Virus record (IMG/VR): IMGVR_UViG_3300050821_003843
Span: 1 to 64,000 of that record
Direction: 5' to 3' (one strand)
Source of the DNA: a virus
DNA: 64,000 bases
Each line of letters begins with the position of its first letter. Positions within the stretch are counted from its first letter, which is position 1. Under the pieces are notes generated by a model. That model searched no databases. It worked only from the letters and a program-made list of their open reading frames with translations, and had not been told where the DNA came from. Position numbers and translations under genes: made by a program. Positions 39,399-48,520 of the stretch are shown piece after piece.

Positions 39399-41678
39399 AT
39401 GCCTAAAGCGATTGAACGTGACACACTTCCAGCGGGGTTGAAGCCCTTTCGGTTCCACGGTCTTGATTTGAGTTATAAGGATGGTGATAAAAATGCAACG
39501 TGTCTGTGCCCATTTTGTGGTAAGGAAGGGAAGTTCACAATCCTTGCTGAGACGAGTCAATGGAGGTGTTTCAGTTGTAATGAGGGATTTGAGAAGAAGG
39601 ACAACAATGGCCATGCGAAGTCGATCAAGGGTGGTAATGCTACGGAATTTCTACGTCTGTTGTGGAAATACTGTGATGCAGAACCTTGTGACTACACCGA
39701 ATTGGTAAAGGATCGCACATTACTCAGCCCAGTGATGTTGGTGCGTTGGGAGGTAGTCAAGTCATTTCTAACGGGTGAGTGGCTGATGCCCGCGTATAAC
39801 ATCAAGGGAGAACTGATCCAACTCTATCGTTACGTGAATTGTAAAAACCCCAAAACAGGTGAGTGGAAACGTAAGTTGATTCCCACACCCGAAGTGGGTG
39901 GTCATGGATTATTCGGGATGAGTGGATTCGACAGTAAGCGACCGATCATTGATGTGTTCGAATCATGGAACGGTGTGGTCTATGAGGAAGTGATTAGTCA
40001 GATTGGTATGAATGCTGAGACTGAGAAGTGGGAGGAGGTTGGTAAGTTCAAGGATTCGTTGGGGGCTGAACGAAATGTGATTGGCTTACCCGGTTGCGCT
40101 ACGTTCGATTCGAAGTGGATGCCATTGTTTAAAGATCGTGTGGTCAACTTTTGGTTCGATAACGATCATCCCCAAGTGAATGAGCGAAATGGGCAATCAA
40201 CAACGGGGGCGGGCTGGCTGTATTCGTGTCGTAATTCCAGCACACTTTTGAAGGTGGCGAAATCGGTACAGGTGTTAAAGTGGGGTGAGCAAGGTTTCGA
40301 CCCCGAATTGACTTCGGGTTACGACGTTAGGGACGCTCTGAAGGCCCATAAATCGCTTTTGGGGCGTTCGGCGGCATTATTTGACCTAAAGGTCAAGTTA
40401 CAAACCGTGGCCGCTAACGAGGTCGTATCGAGCGCAAATTCGGCAGCGGGGGATGTGAATACCAAGCTACGACCGAAAACGTGTACCGACTTCAAAACAC
40501 TGGTCAATTCGTGGAAGAAGCCGATGCGCTGGCGACAGGAGATGGAGGACGCTTTAGCGATCTGTCTAGCGGTGGGTTTGTCAACGGAACAGGTAGGGGA
40601 CCAGTTGTTTCTGATGCTGATCGCTGACGCCGGGAGTGGAAAAACTTGTTTCTGTGATGCGTTACTTGTGGCGGAAAATAGTTACCCGGTTGAGAACGTG
40701 ACAGGCTTGTATTCTGGCTGGCAGGGTGGTGGCTTCAGCCCATTGGAACGTATGAATCGTAAAATGTGGATTACAGCAGAGGGGGACACGGTTGTACAAC
40801 ATCCCGCATTTCCTCAATTCATGTCACAAATTCGACGCGCATTCGATGGAAAGGGCCATGCCACATTCAAGAACTCGAAAGAGGATCAGTTATTCGATGG
40901 TCTTAGATTTACGTGGTTGCTGGCTGGTACACCAACAATGATTGACCTGATGAACAATCAAGCCTCATTGGGAGACCGGTTCCTCAAATTCTTTATCGGA
41001 CAACCGGACGACGATGAGCGTCGACAGATACTCATGAGATCGGCTTACTCAGCAAAGCGGGCAGTACAAATCAAGTCGGGTGATGATGCAGAACATCAAC
41101 TCGATCCAGCGTTGTGCGAGGCGTACCAGTTGACGGGAGGTTATCTCAATTGGCTTAGATCAAATACTGATCTACTCGCCAAAGTTGAAATGGATGATGA
41201 GCGATTGATGCAATGCGCTGACTTGGGAGAGTTCACGGCTTGCTTACGCGCTCGACCGGGTAAGACGAAAACCGATGAAGCCCACGATGCGAAGGAAATG
41301 CCCACACGTCTAACAAAACAATTTGTACGGGTGGCGATGTGCCTTGCTGTGGTGTGCAATCGAGGGTCAGTCGATCAGCATATAATGGACCTAGTGCGAA
41401 AGTTGACACTCGATACGTCAATGGGGGTCACACTACAGATCGTGAAGCAACTCTATGCAAAAGGGAATGAGGGGTTGTCATACGGGGCACTGGCGCAACT
41501 GGTGAGTATGACGAATGACAAAGTCAAATCCATGTTACGGTTTTTACACAAACTGAAAATCGTGGCATGGTACGAACCGATTGATGAGGAAACACAAAAG
41601 AAGTTACCTCACAAATGGCGAGTGACGAAACACATGGCGGAACTTTACAAATCTGTGATTGTTGATTGGGGACAATAA
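39399..41678 (+). CDS. DNA primase-helicase
   Basis: 759 residues. A CHC2-type zinc finger lies at about 33-66 (CPFCGKEGKF, WRCFSCNEGF). The centre has a TOPRIM-like strand (VVNFWFDNDHPQ). A helicase/ATPase domain follows with Walker A ADAGSGKT near residue 409 and a Walker B-like KMWITAEGDT; LLAGTPTMIDLMN and LGDRFLKFFIG resemble sensor and arginine-finger regions. C-terminal 100 residues look like winged helices (YGALAQLVSMTNDKVKSMLR). It primes and unwinds at the replication fork. Confidence 0.82.
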   Translation: MPKAIERDTLPAGLKPFRFHGLDLSYKDGDKNATCLCPFCGKEGKFTILAETSQWRCFSCNEGFEKKDNNGHAKSIKGGNATEFLRLLWKYCDAEPCDYTELVKDRTLLSPVMLVRWEVVKSFLTGEWLMPAYNIKGELIQLYRYVNCKNPKTGEWKRKLIPTPEVGGHGLFGMSGFDSKRPIIDVFESWNGVVYEEVISQIGMNAETEKWEEVGKFKDSLGAERNVIGLPGCATFDSKWMPLFKDRVVNFWFDNDHPQVNERNGQSTTGAGWLYSCRNSSTLLKVAKSVQVLKWGEQGFDPELTSGYDVRDALKAHKSLLGRSAALFDLKVKLQTVAANEVVSSANSAAGDVNTKLRPKTCTDFKTLVNSWKKPMRWRQEMEDALAICLAVGLSTEQVGDQLFLMLIADAGSGKTCFCDALLVAENSYPVENVTGLYSGWQGGGFSPLERMNRKMWITAEGDTVVQHPAFPQFMSQIRRAFDGKGHATFKNSKEDQLFDGLRFTWLLAGTPTMIDLMNNQASLGDRFLKFFIGQPDDDERRQILMRSAYSAKRAVQIKSGDDAEHQLDPALCEAYQLTGGYLNWLRSNTDLLAKVEMDDERLMQCADLGEFTACLRARPGKTKTDEAHDAKEMPTRLTKQFVRVAMCLAVVCNRGSVDQHIMDLVRKLTLDTSMGVTLQIVKQLYAKGNEGLSYGALAQLVSMTNDKVKSMLRFLHKLKIVAWYEPIDEETQKKLPHKWRVTKHMAELYKSVIVDWGQ

Positions 41679-41902
41679 TGCAATCTGTAGTAAACTCACT
41701 GAACGAAGAAGACGTAGTGGTGGACATTAGGCTCATCGCACAGTCGGAAGAGGAAGCTGATCTGTTGCATGAGTTCCATCGGCTGTTTAGCACGCTGGAT
41801 GAGAATAAGACGCTGTTGGTCAACGTATGTGATGGTGTGGTGTCATTTGTAGATTATGCGGATGTCGAGTTTGACAACGGAGGCGATGATGCCTCTACCT
41901 GA
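41678..41902 (+). CDS. Small acidic protein, unknown function
   Basis: 74 residues from ATG 41678, whose A is the last base of the preceding TAA. Strongly acidic (LNEEDVVVDIRLIAQSEEEA). Overlaps the next gene by 14 bases. Confidence 0.5.
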   Translation: MQSVVNSLNEEDVVVDIRLIAQSEEEADLLHEFHRLFSTLDENKTLLVNVCDGVVSFVDYADVEFDNGGDDAST

Positions 41903-42095
41903 CCTGACACCGAAAGACAGTGACCCATTTCCATTTGGTCAGTACAAGAGCAAGCGTTACGATCAAGTACCAGCCCAGTATCTTGATTACCTGTTGGGTA
42001 TGGAATGGATTGATTCGTGGCCTAGGGTCAAGATGTATATCAAAAAGAACAAGTCAGTGATTGATACTGAACTGAAGGAACAAGAAGATGAGTGA
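41889..42095 (+). CDS. DUF3820-family protein
   Basis: 68 residues behind CGGAGGCGATG. FPFGQYKSKRYDQVPAQYLD matches the DUF3820 signature (MPFGKYKG-x-DVPxxYL). Members are small proteins found near replication and exonuclease genes in phages; biochemical role unknown. Its end overlaps the next small ORF. Confidence 0.7.
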   Translation: MPLPDLTPKDSDPFPFGQYKSKRYDQVPAQYLDYLLGMEWIDSWPRVKMYIKKNKSVIDTELKEQEDE

Positions 42096-42171
42096 AGGCG
42101 GTAAGAACAATGACATTCCAGCAACTGAGATTGTTACGAATCCAAAAGAGGCAATTGATCTGTTGAGATGA
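42088..42171 (+). CDS. Very small ORF, 27 codons
   Basis: MSEGGKNNDIPATEIVTNPK plus seven residues, behind AAGGAACAAGAAG. Fits between two genes by overlap and one-base spacing. Weak but consistent. Confidence 0.4.
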   Translation: MSEGGKNNDIPATEIVTNPKEAIDLLR

Positions 42172-42270
42172 ATGCTCGAAAGTCGTAATGCAAGTCGACG
42201 CGCAGTCGAGCGGGCGATTGATGTATTGGATGACTACATCAAATCTGATAAAGTTGTTTGGAGAGAATAA
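42172..42270 (+). CDS. Very small ORF, 32 codons
   Basis: MLESRNASRRAVERAIDVLD plus twelve residues, one amphipathic basic helix. Starts right after the previous stop and its TAA overlaps the next ATG (TAATG). Confidence 0.42.
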   Translation: MLESRNASRRAVERAIDVLDDYIKSDKVVWRE

Positions 42271-42491
42271 TGGTTGGAGCCAGACCGAAACTGTTGTGGG
42301 AAGTGGATCTACACAAACGAATCATAGCTGCGTTGAAGTTAGGACCGTTGAGTGTGATGCAACTGGTGAAGCGTGTAGGGATGACCTATTCAACGATTCA
42401 AAGGATATTGGCGAGTCATCCGGATCAGTTTGAAATCAAGGTCGAAAGAACGGCCGGTAGGGAAGGGGCGAAATGGGGATTAAAGAATTAG
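42270..42491 (+). CDS. Winged-helix DNA-binding protein
   Basis: 73 residues. LHKRIIAALKLGPLSVMQLV, then GMTYSTIQRILASHPDQFEI, is a helix-turn-helix with a short wing, like MarR or phage replication initiators. Last gene before a non-coding regulatory gap. Confidence 0.6.
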   Translation: MVGARPKLLWEVDLHKRIIAALKLGPLSVMQLVKRVGMTYSTIQRILASHPDQFEIKVERTAGREGAKWGLKN

Positions 42492-42512
42492 GATTCTCTA
42501 ATACAATACAAG

Positions 42513-42562
42513 ATAACCCTATGGGTTATAGGGGGGTGGGATTATCGCGCCTTCTGTATAAT
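42513..42562 (+). promoter_or_regulatory. Hairpin and candidate promoter in intergenic gap
   Basis: ATAACCC-TAT-GGGTTAT (42513-42529) is a perfect 7-bp hairpin, without a T-run. TATAAT at 42557-42562 has TG just before it but no good -35 box. The gap 42492-42631 probably starts the late small-gene/terminase transcript. Confidence 0.45.
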
Positions 42563-42631
42563 GTATGTTTGCATCCCTGTATAGGATGGTTTCATTTTTA
42601 TTTTCACATTTTTTGAAAGTGACGTGTTTTT

Positions 42632-42871
42632 ATGGGTAAACCAATTGTGAAGAAAGTGGTGAAAAAGGCATCCACACCGAAAAAGGTGAAAGAACCTGTA
42701 ATGGAGGTTGGCTCACTCGTGCGGGTGGTGACGGTGTATCGAGTCAAGCGTATGCCATCTCACGCTAACGGAGAACACTTGGCAACACTGATCGCTGTTG
42801 AGGATCAAAGGTTGGATCGTGTGATCCACTTTCGTCGTGAAGAATTAGAACTTGTAAAGGTTGACGAATGA
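42632..42871 (+). CDS. Small protein with Lys-rich start
   Basis: 79 residues; ATG behind GAAAGTGACGTGTTTTT. The first 25 residues are Lys/Val/Pro-rich (KPIVKKVVKKASTPKKVKEP), like the H1-type tails of the proteins at 14220 and 35089. The rest resembles a small SH3-like barrel (VGSLVRVVTVYRVKRMPSH). Confidence 0.5.
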   Translation: MGKPIVKKVVKKASTPKKVKEPVMEVGSLVRVVTVYRVKRMPSHANGEHLATLIAVEDQRLDRVIHFRREELELVKVDE

Positions 42872-43278
42872 CACCAGAACAGACAAAAACCTACTTGGAA
42901 TGGATTGATCGTAATCGTCATGTGATGGAAGGACATGTTGCGGGTAAAAAAGTAATACCGATACAGAAATCAAATGTAGGACTAAGATTTAATCCACATC
43001 CTGACTGCCCACAATGGAGTACATTGTGTGATTACAAAATAGAAGAATCACAACTACGGCCATTCGAGTATGATGAACTCCATAAATATGTTGGTTCATG
43101 TGTACTGAAGAATGATGGTACGCTGGAAAGGTATTTGATTCGTCATACGTTTACCACCGTATGTGACTCACCGGGAGGGTATGGGGTGGCATTAGAACGG
43201 AATGGTCTTACTTCCTCATTGGAATTACTTGCTGACTATTGTTTCGTGGATGGATCACCTTGTGGAGTAGTGGGATGA
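42868..43278 (+). CDS. Protein of unknown function
   Basis: 136 residues, coupled by ATGA overlap. Mixed alpha-beta, several aromatic residues, one Cys-rich patch (HPDCPQWSTLCDYK). No family recognised. Confidence 0.5.
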   Translation: MTPEQTKTYLEWIDRNRHVMEGHVAGKKVIPIQKSNVGLRFNPHPDCPQWSTLCDYKIEESQLRPFEYDELHKYVGSCVLKNDGTLERYLIRHTFTTVCDSPGGYGVALERNGLTSSLELLADYCFVDGSPCGVVG

Positions 43279-43442
43279 ACTACAGAACTCGACGTATGTT
43301 AGATGATACACTGGAGGGAATTAAGATGGTTGGATTTGGTGTATTGATCGCTAACATGTCCTGTCTTGTGTTAGGGCTTCTGTTCTTAGAGGTGTGGGGT
43401 ATCTCTATCTTGTGGAATTGGTTTGTTGGGAGTAGTCAATGA
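43275..43442 (+). CDS. Small membrane protein
   Basis: 55 residues from ATG 43275. A hydrophobic stretch of about 30 residues (MVGFGVLIANMSCLVLGLLF and onwards) could be one long or two short membrane helices. A holin role is conceivable from size but unsupported. Confidence 0.5.
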   Translation: MNYRTRRMLDDTLEGIKMVGFGVLIANMSCLVLGLLFLEVWGISILWNWFVGSSQ

Positions 43443-43699
43443 TGAAACTAAAATCAATCGAGGAAGAATGGAATGATTTTACGTCTAAGGTGTTTGATGG
43501 TACGCAGTCTGAGATTCAGGTTGTGGAAATGAAACGTGCATTCTTCGCTGGCGCAACAGCGTTGATGTGTAATGTGATAGATATTGGTGAAGATGATTCA
43601 ATGTCTGAAGAGGATAGTGTCAAGTATCTTGAGAGTGTGAATAATGAATTGGGAAAGTTTTGGAACGTTATTTCTGATGGAATTAGAGAGGGTGTGTGA
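43439..43699 (+). CDS. Small acidic protein, unknown function
   Basis: 86 residues with ATGATG at the start. FFAGATALMCNVIDIGEDDS resembles the RAFFAGA helix common in small phage proteins of unknown function. Ends in the next start codon region. Confidence 0.5.
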   Translation: MMKLKSIEEEWNDFTSKVFDGTQSEIQVVEMKRAFFAGATALMCNVIDIGEDDSMSEEDSVKYLESVNNELGKFWNVISDGIREGV

Positions 43700-43947
43700 T
43701 GCTGAAAAAAGAAGAGATTTCTGACCCGAATAGTTGTCTGAATCGGGCACTTGACGAAGAGGGTGTGTTTACATTATTAGAACGAGATAAGGCAGCACCT
43801 GATACGATCCGTTACTGGTGTCGTAAAAGGATTGAATTAGGAGAATCAACCTCTGAAAGTCCTGAGATTAAAAGCGCTCTACGTGATGCAGCACAAATGG
43901 AAAGTAGCCGTGACCTGATTCGACAGAAGTTAGGGAAGATGTCTTAG
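43699..43947 (+). CDS. Small protein, unknown function
   Basis: 82 residues from ATG 43699. Helical; LLERDKAAPDTIRYWCRKRI resembles a phage protein in which an Asp-x-x-Ala-Pro element precedes the helix. Followed by a 99-base gap before the terminase small subunit. Confidence 0.5.
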   Translation: MLKKEEISDPNSCLNRALDEEGVFTLLERDKAAPDTIRYWCRKRIELGESTSESPEIKSALRDAAQMESSRDLIRQKLGKMS

Positions 43948-44046
43948 AAAGGTTTTGAAACTTGAGAGGTATTTACAATGGGGTGATGTGGCGTTATGGT
44001 GTTCTGTTGTGTTGTTCCTATGATGATGTAAGAGAAGGCGTCTAAA

Positions 44047-44631
44047 GTGGGAAATAAAGAACTTGCTATTCGTCCATTAACTGCTAGACAGAAAGCATTT
44101 GTTAGAGAGTATGTGCTTCTGAATGATGGAACGAAAGCAGCGATTAAAGCAGGGTACTCTAAAGGTCGTGCAAGTGATGAGGCTAGAGAGCTCTTACAAC
44201 ACCCTGCAATCAAGCGTGAACTCGGTAAAGCACGAGCACATCTAGCTAAACAGTATAAGTCTCAATTGGACTTGGCAATTGGCAGACTTGTGAGTTGTAT
44301 CACTCGTGTGGGTAGTGATTATGTGGATGAACAAGGGCGTCCCATACCTCTCCATCAACTCTCACAACGCGCTAATGAAGCAGTCGATGGGATTGAGGTA
44401 ACTCAGTTTGAGGATAAGGCCGGTAACGTCCACACCAAGACCAAACTGAAGTTGATGCCTTTATCCTCAGGACTGGATATGGCATTCAAGATTCAAGGCA
44501 GTTATGCGCCTGACAAACATCAAGTCGTGACAGCGAATGTGGACTTGAGTGATTTGTACGACAGACCTGAGAATGTGTTGGATGAGGATGTGATTGAACT
44601 CGAACCTGAAAGTGACACACAAGATGAATGA
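44047..44631 (+). CDS. Terminase small subunit
   Basis: 194 residues from GTG 44047 behind GAGAAGGCG. RPLTARQKAFVREYVLLNDG, then KAGYSKGRASDEARELLQHP, is the DNA-binding helix-turn-helix domain typical of small terminases. It recognises phage DNA and brings it to the large subunit, encoded 1.4 kb further on; small genes are interposed, which is unusual but not rare. Confidence 0.85.
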   Translation: MGNKELAIRPLTARQKAFVREYVLLNDGTKAAIKAGYSKGRASDEARELLQHPAIKRELGKARAHLAKQYKSQLDLAIGRLVSCITRVGSDYVDEQGRPIPLHQLSQRANEAVDGIEVTQFEDKAGNVHTKTKLKLMPLSSGLDMAFKIQGSYAPDKHQVVTANVDLSDLYDRPENVLDEDVIELEPESDTQDE

Positions 44632-44971
44632 CCTCATTGGGCTGCTACTATGTAGTATGCTGATTGTAGTCTCAATACTCGCGTTACAGGCTGCAAACAG
44701 GCGAGTCAGGTACTTTCGACTGTACACACAAGCAGACCCCGTACGCCTCATCGTGAACGCTGTAGGCGATGTGAGTTGTGAGGGTCTGCACTTTCACAAT
44801 ATGAAGCTACAGCAGATTGATTGGGATCGTGTGTTAGATGAGAGTAATCCATTTATGATCCAACCCGGAATGGAACTGACTGCGAAATGGGTGAGTTGTC
44901 AAACGTTGATGGCGGTCAGCGTGATTAGAAATCACAGTATTCCAATGGTATTGTCGTTAGAAGAGTTTTAA
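44624..44971 (+). CDS. Small membrane-anchored protein
   Basis: 115 residues; ATG 44624 behind GAAAGTGACACACAAG. One N-terminal membrane helix (LIGLLLCSMLIVVSILALQA) with a soluble C-terminal part facing cytoplasm or periplasm. No family recognised. Confidence 0.52.
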   Translation: MNDLIGLLLCSMLIVVSILALQAANRRVRYFRLYTQADPVRLIVNAVGDVSCEGLHFHNMKLQQIDWDRVLDESNPFMIQPGMELTAKWVSCQTLMAVSVIRNHSIPMVLSLEEF

Positions 44972-44984
44972 GAAAGTGACACAG

Positions 44985-45296
44985 ATGAGTAAGCAGCCAC
45001 ATAAACAAGACTATCCGGGTGAAAACTGTTGTGGAGATTGTGGTTCTCCACTGAGTGAAGTAGATGAAAATCCAGTACTCGATTATCCAATGGGTCCGGG
45101 CTGGTACTGGTATCAACACCCTGACACAGTAGAGGATAATGATAAGGGTCCACAAAAGGTTGACCCCACGATGATGGAAATTGTATGTCGTGGTACGGAA
45201 TTCTTGGGTATGTGGCAAGGGAACCTAGTACCTCTAACGGCAATGACTGGTAAATGGCAGCGGGCTAAGTTGTCAGCGTTTCATGGGGGTGAGTGA
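44985..45296 (+). CDS. Small Cys-containing protein, unknown
   Basis: 103 residues; ATG 44985 behind AAGAAAGTGACACAG. One Cys pair (CCGDCGSPL), then a Trp/Tyr-rich segment. No family recognised. Confidence 0.5.
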   Translation: MSKQPHKQDYPGENCCGDCGSPLSEVDENPVLDYPMGPGWYWYQHPDTVEDNDKGPQKVDPTMMEIVCRGTEFLGMWQGNLVPLTAMTGKWQRAKLSAFHGGE

Positions 45297-45517
45297 TGAA
45301 GATAATTAGAAAAGGGACACCACCTTCTGAGACTCTATGGGTCGGTACTTGTCAATCATGTAACTCTGAAGCAGAGGCTAATCAATCTGAGCTTAAGAAC
45401 ATAGAGCACGATCAGAGAGAGGGATATTCGTTTTGTTGGATGACATGCCCAGTGTGTGGCGCTGGAGGTATGTGTCAAGGAATGTTGTTTTACCCCAAAA
45501 AGTGTGATAATCCATGA
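45296..45517 (+). CDS. Small zinc-ribbon protein
   Basis: 73 residues starting within TGATG. CQSCNSEAEANQSEL and CPVCGAGGMCQGM form a four-Cys zinc site. No family recognised. Confidence 0.52.
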   Translation: MKIIRKGTPPSETLWVGTCQSCNSEAEANQSELKNIEHDQREGYSFCWMTCPVCGAGGMCQGMLFYPKKCDNP

Positions 45518-45801
45518 GTTCTAAAATCCCACAAGCCCCTCCTTGTCGTCAATGTGGTAAAGTTCCTCATATGAGAATGGAACGTGGGTCATGGATGCCG
45601 TATGGTTGTAACTGTACAGGCACGAATAGACCCGATTGTGATACATCTTATGAAGAGTATCCACAAATTGACTTCACACACAGTATCAACGAAGACAATG
45701 AGATTGAGTACGATCCAAATAGGCGTTTGACATTTGTTGACGGTCTCATAGCTGGCTTCTTGATTGGGTTTGTCGTTGGACTATTGGTGGTGATGAAATG
45801 A
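45514..45801 (+). CDS. Zinc-finger plus membrane-helix protein
   Basis: 95 residues. N-terminal CRQCGKVPH and CNCTGTNRPDC zinc-type motif; C-terminal membrane helix GLIAGFLIGFVVGLLVVMK. The same restriction-alleviation-like Cys layout occurs in other phage small proteins, but identity is open. Confidence 0.52.
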   Translation: MSSKIPQAPPCRQCGKVPHMRMERGSWMPYGCNCTGTNRPDCDTSYEEYPQIDFTHSINEDNEIEYDPNRRLTFVDGLIAGFLIGFVVGLLVVMK

Positions 45802-46067
45802 GTAAACGGACTGACCACATTAACCATCTTGCCGACTTGCTCAGAGAAGACTTTAAGCGATGGGTAACAACACTACCACTTGAGTCAGTTAGGATTGTTC
45901 ATGAGCGTTTAGAACGAATGACAGATGAAGACACATTGGATGACGTGTACACAGAACTCCATCTGAAGATCACTGGCACGATTCCACAATTCATACAGAC
46001 AGTGGATGCTGCGATTGCACAGTCTGAAGCCGCACAAAGTAGAACTGTTAAGGAACGACTAAATTGA
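45798..46067 (+). CDS. Small helical protein, unknown
   Basis: 89 residues, charged helices (HLADLLREDFKRWVTTLPLE). Ends overlapping the terminase large subunit start, so it may be coupled to it. No family recognised. Confidence 0.5.
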   Translation: MSKRTDHINHLADLLREDFKRWVTTLPLESVRIVHERLERMTDEDTLDDVYTELHLKITGTIPQFIQTVDAAIAQSEAAQSRTVKERLN

Positions 46068-47647
46068 TAACAGTCAAACGTGAGGGGATTATTGACCCCT
46101 TGAAGTTCCAACAAAAGTTCTGGCCTGATATCACATTCTATGATAAGCAGCGACAGATAATCTACTCGACAATTGAGAATGATGAAACGGTATCACCCGC
46201 GGCAAATGTTGCGGGGAAGGATTTTGTCTCTGCCTTCGTTGCTCTCTACTTTTTCTGTTCTCGTGACCCTGTTCGTGTGGTCACAACCTCTGTAAAGGAC
46301 GATCATCTTCGAGTGTTGTGGGGCGAGATCATGAATCTTGTCTCTAGTTCGAAGTACCCCATGAGGTCAAGTGAGGGAGGCAACCTTGTCTGTAATCATC
46401 ATGAAATAAAGAAGATAGTACGTGGTAAGTTGTCAGAAAAGTCGTACATGATCGGCATGGTGGCTGCTGAAGGCGCAGCGCTCCAAGGTCATCACTTACC
46501 GCGGGGGAAGAACTTTGCGCCTCACACGTTGTTCGTTGTGGATGAGGCGAGTGGCGTCCCTGACTTGTACTATGAGATGGCGTCGACATGGTTCCATCGT
46601 GCTCTCATCATTGGAAACCCTTGGGCTTGTAACAACTTTTTCTATAAAGCCGTGAAGGGTCGACCGGGCACAGAAGACCGCGGGGGAGACATTCCACGAC
46701 CAGACGGCAACGGGTACTATCGCAAGATCATTCAGATCAAAGGCACTGACAGCCCCAATGTGCGCTATGGTTTATTGGAACTTGCCGCGGGTAGAGTACC
46801 CACAAACAAGATCATTACTCCAGGAGTTCTACCGTACTCGGAGTATGTGAAACGGCGTATGTTGTGGGATAAGGTGAAACAAACGGTATCCATTGACGGT
46901 GAATTCTATGAAGGTGCTGAGACAATGATGTTTCCACCTGAATGGCTGGCAAGGGCTGAAAAGATTGCAGCAGAGTTTGTTCCTTATACAACTCGAACAG
47001 GTAGAGCTATTGGTTGTGACCCCGCAGAGGGTGGAGATAGTTCGTGCTGGTCAGTCGTGGATGGTCATGGATTGATTAAACTCATCTCATTGAAAACACC
47101 TGACACGAACCTGATCCCTTATGAGACAATTCGACTGATGAAACTCTATAAGGTGGACGCTAAAAATGTGTGGTTCGACCGCGGGGGTGGTGGTAAACAA
47201 CATGTCGATCGGCTGCGTTCAATGGGTCATGAGGTACGAACTGTGGCTTTTGGTGAACCGGCATCAGAGGCAGATTTGTTCAAACGCTATAAGAGGATGT
47301 CAGAGAAGCGTGAAGAAAAGGAAGATCGTACTGTTTACAAGAACCGTAGGGCCGAGATGTATGGTATTATACGTGAACTGATTGATCCATCGAATGAACC
47401 CGGCTTTGGGCTACCCGGCGAGTATCATGAATTGAGGCGACAACTAGCACCAATTCCATTACGTTATGGACGAGAGGGTCAAATGTATCTATTACCAAAA
47501 CACAAGGAAAAGAGCGATTCAACTGAAGAATGTCTGTATGACTTACTCGGTTGTTCACCAGACGAAGCAGATTCGTTAGCGTTGGCCGTGTTTGGTTTGA
47601 TGATGAGTGACCGACCACAAATCACAGTAGGAGCAGTTGATGTCTAG
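46064..47647 (+). CDS. terL: Terminase large subunit (TTG start)
   Basis: 527 residues from TTG 46064 behind AAGGAACGACTAAA. ATPase: SPAANVAGKDFVSAF is a diverged Walker A and TLFVVDEASG the Walker B with catalytic Glu. Nuclease: AIGCDPAEGGDSS, VWFDRGGGGKQHV and EADSLALAVFGL supply the RNase H-type Asp residues. It packages DNA into proheads and cuts it. Cut mode (headful or site-specific) is not readable here. Confidence 0.9.
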   Translation: MITVKREGIIDPLKFQQKFWPDITFYDKQRQIIYSTIENDETVSPAANVAGKDFVSAFVALYFFCSRDPVRVVTTSVKDDHLRVLWGEIMNLVSSSKYPMRSSEGGNLVCNHHEIKKIVRGKLSEKSYMIGMVAAEGAALQGHHLPRGKNFAPHTLFVVDEASGVPDLYYEMASTWFHRALIIGNPWACNNFFYKAVKGRPGTEDRGGDIPRPDGNGYYRKIIQIKGTDSPNVRYGLLELAAGRVPTNKIITPGVLPYSEYVKRRMLWDKVKQTVSIDGEFYEGAETMMFPPEWLARAEKIAAEFVPYTTRTGRAIGCDPAEGGDSSCWSVVDGHGLIKLISLKTPDTNLIPYETIRLMKLYKVDAKNVWFDRGGGGKQHVDRLRSMGHEVRTVAFGEPASEADLFKRYKRMSEKREEKEDRTVYKNRRAEMYGIIRELIDPSNEPGFGLPGEYHELRRQLAPIPLRYGREGQMYLLPKHKEKSDSTEECLYDLLGCSPDEADSLALAVFGLMMSDRPQITVGAVDV

Positions 47648-47870
47648 GTTTAAACTACCGCACTTTGATTGCCCCACATCTGAGTGCCTTTTGTATAGAA
47701 TAGCTTATCGTCACAGACTCCACAATCCTGTTGAAGAATACAAAAACCAACGAGACATTCTATCACGTCAAGAAGTGTACAGGACTAGACTCTCTGAAAG
47801 GCACGTTGGTAGAGTTGAACGGGCTGAGATTCAATACCACGGTGGTAGATTTCATAGTGGAGAATGGTGA
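47640..47870 (+). CDS. Small protein, unknown function
   Basis: 76 residues from ATG 47640 behind AGGAGCAGTTG. Basic, Arg-rich helix (NQRDILSRQEVYRTRLSERH). Overlaps neighbours at both ends. Confidence 0.48.
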   Translation: MSRFKLPHFDCPTSECLLYRIAYRHRLHNPVEEYKNQRDILSRQEVYRTRLSERHVGRVERAEIQYHGGRFHSGEW

Positions 47871-48199
47871 TGTCTAGGGTATTTTATTTTGGCTGTTCGT
47901 GGCCCCCACATGACTTCTTTACTCGAAAGAAACAAACGATGTCTGACAAAATAACAATTATGGTTGGTGGTAGGCCAGAAGAAGTTCCAATGACCGACAT
48001 TGAAAAGAACGAATGTCGTGACAGAACTGGTAAGTCTCTTATCTGTTGGGATACAGTCCGTTTTAGTGGCATGTCGTTTGACCATATTGACGTCATTCAG
48101 GATATTGCGTTTGATAACGGACGTGTGTTACTCCACAATCATAAAGGGTTAGTCGATCCTAAAAGACTACACCTACTCAGAAGGGGCGTAATGCCATGA
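47870..48199 (+). CDS. Protein of unknown function
   Basis: 109 residues from ATG 47870 behind TGGAGAATGGTG. A second start at 47939 (MSDKITIMVGG, with GAAAGAAACAAACG) is also good; the two may both be used. The C-terminal part (TGKSLICWDTVRFSGMSFDH) is unassigned. Confidence 0.45.
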   Translation: MSRVFYFGCSWPPHDFFTRKKQTMSDKITIMVGGRPEEVPMTDIEKNECRDRTGKSLICWDTVRFSGMSFDHIDVIQDIAFDNGRVLLHNHKGLVDPKRLHLLRRGVMP

Positions 48200-48516
48200 A
48201 TGAAACGACACGTGAAGAAAAACTAGCTGGAATGACTGTATTGGAACAACGTGAATTCGAGTTCCAAGGTAGAAAAGTCACCGAACTGATTGTACAGAAT
48301 GGAGCGAATGACTATCGAGTTATGTGGGCGTTATCACCCTTCTTCGAAATGGTCATTGATGGTGTGCCGAATCCAATTGTGTCTTTTTCTTATCTCGCAG
48401 ATAAACATACTGGTTATGATTTTTACTCGTTCAAGTCTATTGCACGTCGTCGAGTACAAGAAATGTTCGAGGATACGTTGAAGAATCCACCAATGCATCT
48501 ACTACCAACGGAATGA
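48196..48516 (+). CDS. Protein of unknown function
   Basis: 106 residues with ATGA overlap. Beta-rich centre (FQGRKVTELIVQNGANDYRV) and a C-terminal helix. No family recognised. Confidence 0.48.
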   Translation: MNETTREEKLAGMTVLEQREFEFQGRKVTELIVQNGANDYRVMWALSPFFEMVIDGVPNPIVSFSYLADKHTGYDFYSFKSIARRRVQEMFEDTLKNPPMHLLPTE

Positions 48517-48520
48517 ACAA

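Noticed and set aside
43985-44044. A 19-codon ORF before the terminase small subunit gene
   Set aside because: Too short, no clear ribosome site, no support from overlap with neighbours.
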